From: Anaerolineae bacterium
GTDB lineage: Bacteria; Chloroflexota; Anaerolineae; Aggregatilineales; Phototrophicaceae
Assembly (NCBI GenBank): GCA_021296065.1
Contig: JAGWBD010000015.1
Location: forward strand, 1 to 34,707
DNA: 34,707 nucleotides
Direction: 5' to 3'
Below, piece after piece: positions 32,339 through 34,707 of this stretch. Made by a program: the position numbers and the translations under genes. The notes under the pieces were generated by a model. The model had not been told where the DNA came from and did not search any database. It saw only the letters and a program-made list of their open reading frames with translations. Position 1 is the stretch's first letter, and every line of letters starts with the position of its first letter.

Positions 32339-33315
32339 GACCGGGTTGTCGCGCTTCCCCCGTTCGCTGCCGCGTGCAAGAGCGGCAACACGCGTTCCCG
32401 CGCGGCCTGAAGTGGACCGGCAATGGTCGCGCCGGCCGCCTGGGCATGGCCGCCACCGCCCAACGCGACGGCGACTTGCGCCACGTCGCAGGGAGGTTTG
32501 CTGCGCATACTGAGCGAAACACTGCCGTCTTTCATTTCGCGAAAGACTACCGCAACGCGGGATTCGGCCGTTGAACGCAACAGAGACGGCAGGTCGCCGT
32601 CTTCCCCGGGTTCCAGCCCCGCTCGCCAACAGTCTTCAACGCGGATCTGCGCCGCGGCGACCCCTTCCTCCAGGGTCAGGGACGGCAAAACCTCTTGCCA
32701 AAGCAAGAGATCAGCGATCGGGCGCTTTTCGAAAGTTTGCGCAACGATGTCATACAGCGAGATTCCCGGCCCCATCAGTTCCAGGGCGATCTGCAGCGTA
32801 GCGGCGCGGACGTTGCTGGTGCGAAAGCCAAGTGTGTCTGTGACCAGGCCGGTCAAGAGCGGTTGGGCGACCTCTACGGTCAATGGCAGGGAAAGGGAAC
32901 GCAACCAGTGAAAGACGACCTCACAGGCTGCAGCTGCCTCTGGCACCACCAGCTGTATGTCGCCAAAGCCGGTGTTGCTGACGTGATGATCCAGGTTGAT
33001 GACCGTGCTGCAACTTGCCATTCCCTGCGCGCCGACCTGACCGACGCGCTCCGGTTGATTGGCATCCAGACAAATCAGCAGGTCCGCCTGCATGCCTGGC
33101 AGCGTTGACAGGACCTGGTCGGCGTGGGGCAGAAACTGGAGAAACGCAGGTACACCGCCATCCACTGCACAGGCCACTTTAATCCCCTGTGCGCGCAAGG
33201 CATTGCCCAGCCCCAGCAGCGAACCAATGGCGTCGCCATCCGGATCGCTGTGCGTGACGATGAGTATGCCGTCGGCCCTGCCGAGGGCGGCGTTTGCTGC
33301 TGCAAAATCAATCAT
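32335..33315 (-). CDS. nrnA: DHH-family oligoribonuclease / pAp phosphatase (NrnA-like)
   Basis: 326 aa. NrnA-type proteins degrade short RNA oligonucleotides and dephosphorylate 3'-phosphoadenosine-5'-phosphate. DHH motifs: IVTHSDPDGDAIGSLLGL (I), ICLDANQPER (II), INLDHHVSNTGFGD (III) and LLTGLVTDTLGFRT (IV). DHHA1 ends with GGGGHAQAAGA. All metal-binding Asp/His residues appear intact. The gene sits between rbfA (8 bp overlap) and truB (4 bp overlap), the standard position in Gram-positive and Chloroflexota nusA-infB operons. Confidence 0.92.
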   Translation of the reverse strand: MIDFAAANAALGRADGILIVTHSDPDGDAIGSLLGLGNALRAQGIKVACAVDGGVPAFLQFLPHADQVLSTLPGMQADLLICLDANQPERVGQVGAQGMASCSTVINLDHHVSNTGFGDIQLVVPEAAAACEVVFHWLRSLSLPLTVEVAQPLLTGLVTDTLGFRTSNVRAATLQIALELMGPGISLYDIVAQTFEKRPIADLLLWQEVLPSLTLEEGVAAAQIRVEDCWRAGLEPGEDGDLPSLLRSTAESRVAVVFREMKDGSVSLSMRSKPPCDVAQVAVALGGGGHAQAAGATIAGPLQAARERVLPLLHAAANGGSATTRS

Positions 33316-33685
33316 GGGTCCCGTCTTCGACGTCGGGAACCTCCGGTGGAATGTCCAGGCTACTGATCAAGTCATCCATACGAGCGCCTTCTTCCGGCAA
33401 GACGTCCCAGTGGAAATGCAATTCCGGCGTGGCGCGCAGGCGCAGGCGCCGTCCGACCTGGCGCCGCAGAAATCCGTTGGCGCGCGCGAGCCCGGCCAGC
33501 ACCTCCGGCGCACGTTCCTCTTCGCCGAGGGCGTTCACGTATACGTCCGCATAAAGCAGTTCAGGGTCCAGGGTGACGTCGGTGACAGTGACATTTTGCA
33601 GGCGCGGATCCCGGACTTCGCGCAGCAACAGTTCACCCAGAATGACGCGGATACGCCCTTCCACCCGTTGCTGTCGGATGCTCAT
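33308..33685 (-). CDS. rbfA: Ribosome-binding factor A
   Basis: 125 aa. RbfA is a small KH-like protein that helps 16S rRNA 5' end maturation and 30S assembly. The sequence has RVEGRIRVILGELLLREVRDPRL at the start, VTVTDVTLDPELLYADVYVN and LRLRATPELHFHWD, all standard. The last ~15 residues are acidic. ATG 33685 overlaps the infB stop by 4 bp (ATGA), so translation is coupled. Confidence 0.95.
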   Translation of the reverse strand: MSIRQQRVEGRIRVILGELLLREVRDPRLQNVTVTDVTLDPELLYADVYVNALGEEERAPEVLAGLARANGFLRRQVGRRLRLRATPELHFHWDVLPEEGARMDDLISSLDIPPEVPDVEDGTHD

Positions 33686-34707
33686 GTCCCGGGCCGGCTG
33701 CCACGACGCACAACGTAGAACTCAAGCAGGTCCCCTTCCTGAATGTCGTTGTGGCGTTCCAGACTGATGCCACACTCGAAACCTGCCCGCACCTCGCGCA
33801 CGTCATCGCGCACACGTTTCAGGGAGCCGACGCGCAGGCCATCGGCCAGCACCTGGCCCGCACGCATGACCCGCGCGCGCGCGTTGCGCTGGACTGTTCC
33901 CTCACGGACATAACTGCCGGCGATATTGCCCACACGGGAATTGCTCAAGATCTCACGCACTTCCGCCAGTCCCAGTCTTTCCTCAATGTCTTCCGGCTCG
34001 AGCATGCCGTGCAGGGCCAGTTCGATATCTTCCAGCAAGTTGTAAATGATTTTCCAGTTGCGGATATCCACACCCTGCGAGTCCGCCACGCGTCTGGCGG
34101 TCGAATCCACGTCAACGTTGAAACCCACCACGATTGCATTGGAGGCTGCGGCCAGGTTGACATCGTTCTCACCAATGCTGCCGATGTCCGCCGCAAGAAT
34201 GCGAAGCTGGATGCCATCGCTGTTGTCCTGCGAAAGCTTGTCCAGGGAATCAAGTATGGGTTGCAGGCTGCCCTGGTAGTCGGCCTTAACGATGAGTGCC
34301 AACTCCTGCGTATCACCGCGACGAAAGCGCGCAAAGACGTCGTCCAGGGTCAGCGCTTCCATGCGGCCGCTGCCAAGCTGTCCTTTTTCCCTGCGCTCGT
34401 GCAACAATCGCCGCGCTACCTTGTCGCTGCTGGCCCATTCAAAACTGTCTCCGGGCTGCGGCATCTCCGCCAGGCCCATCACAGCGACCGGTGTGGAAGG
34501 ACCGGCGGCATTTATACGTCGGTTGCTCTCGTCAAACATGGCCTTGATGCGACCCGAGGTCTGGCCGGCGATCAAGGCGTCCCCGCGCTTCAACTGGCCG
34601 TTAAGCACCAGCAGCGTCGCAATGATCCCGCGTGAGGGATCGACCTCGGATTCCAGGACCACGCCGGAAGGCCTCGCTTGCGGGTTGGCCACGATCTCAT
34701 TTTCGTC
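33682..34707 (-). CDS. infB: Translation initiation factor IF-2 (partial; 5' end outside window)
   Basis: The C-terminal ~341 residues only; the frame is open to the right edge. This part covers the second beta-barrel (GVVLESEVDPSRGIIATLLV, GQLKRGDALIAG), the AGPSTPVAVMGLAEMPQPGD segment, KADYQGSLQPILDSL of domain III and the fMet-tRNA-binding domain IV (RDDVREVRAGFECGISL then DIQEGDLLEFYVV). The GTP-binding domain is not in the window. IF-2 places initiator tRNA on the 30S subunit and promotes subunit joining. It heads the infB-rbfA-nrnA-truB-ribF run here; nusA would be expected further right. Confidence 0.96.
   Translation of the reverse strand, partial: DENEIVANPQARPSGVVLESEVDPSRGIIATLLVLNGQLKRGDALIAGQTSGRIKAMFDESNRRINAAGPSTPVAVMGLAEMPQPGDSFEWASSDKVARRLLHERREKGQLGSGRMEALTLDDVFARFRRGDTQELALIVKADYQGSLQPILDSLDKLSQDNSDGIQLRILAADIGSIGENDVNLAAASNAIVVGFNVDVDSTARRVADSQGVDIRNWKIIYNLLEDIELALHGMLEPEDIEERLGLAEVREILSNSRVGNIAGSYVREGTVQRNARARVMRAGQVLADGLRVGSLKRVRDDVREVRAGFECGISLERHNDIQEGDLLEFYVVRRGSRPGT

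Noticed and set aside
1-34707. CRISPR arrays, insertion sequences, prophage or defence genes
   Set aside because: No spaced direct repeats, transposase, integrase, terminal repeats or known defence motifs were found on either strand.

Overview
The window is a gene-dense, GC-rich bacterial chromosome segment with no phage, insertion sequence or CRISPR array that I can see. The mix of proteins points to Chloroflexota, probably Anaerolineae or a close relative: SH3b plus class-A beta-lactamase-like secreted protein, Thr/Pro-linked lipoprotein, CpXC-domain protein, DUF1385 membrane protein, a MDH of the Chloroflexus type and a GT-C membrane glycosyltransferase. This placement rests on family recognition and not on a phylogeny.

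Layout. 124-2165: guanylate-kinase-like protein with an extra C-terminal domain, then ygfZ. 2126-2993: divergent septum-formation (DivIC/FtsB-like) and cupin genes that share one promoter region. 3028-3111: tRNA-Leu(CAG), minus strand. 3225-6990: secreted SH3b/beta-lactamase-like protein, DUF971 protein, lipoprotein and membrane-anchored methyltransferase. 7057-9343: argS and dcd. 9610-11513: a secreted FN3-repeat gene broken by a frameshift and an in-frame stop. 11635-11707: tRNA-Val(TAC). 11775-14671: three envelope proteins (DM13 domain; two-helix membrane protein; PPC-domain secreted protein). 14664-17629: an operon of an orphan sensor histidine kinase and a CpXC protein, minus strand. 17748-19259: GT-C glycosyltransferase. 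19295-20242: ROK-family protein, minus strand. 20337-23848: mutS and a sucrase/ferredoxin-like gene. 23942-26734: recJ then DUF1385, minus strand. 26826-27758: fmt. 27752-28696: mdh, minus strand. 28840-30531: two small unknown genes and era. 30528-34707: the infB-rbfA-nrnA-truB-ribF translation/RNA operon, minus strand; infB runs off the right edge.

Organisation and regulation. Genes are tightly packed. Many same-strand neighbours overlap by 4 bp (ATGA type), convergent neighbours overlap by 4-40 bp, and no gap without a gene exceeds 300 bp (largest is 9344-9609). Promoters are unusually easy to read: TTGACA-like -35 boxes with 16-18 bp spacers and a recurrent -10 of TACAAT/TACACT, often with an extended TGn. 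Two of them, for the DivIC-like gene and the histidine kinase, lie 6-7 bp from an ATG without a Shine-Dalgarno sequence, which predicts leaderless mRNAs.

Most of the window is housekeeping: tRNA charging, nucleotide metabolism, mismatch and recombination repair, translation initiation, ribosome assembly and flavin synthesis. The unusual items are the P-loop variant and extra domain of the guanylate-kinase-like protein, the decaying FN3 gene, inverted repeats inside the mutS and fmt promoters that share a core sequence, a ROK protein without the family zinc motif, and an uncharacterised envelope-protein cluster. I did not find a clear new defence or mobile system.
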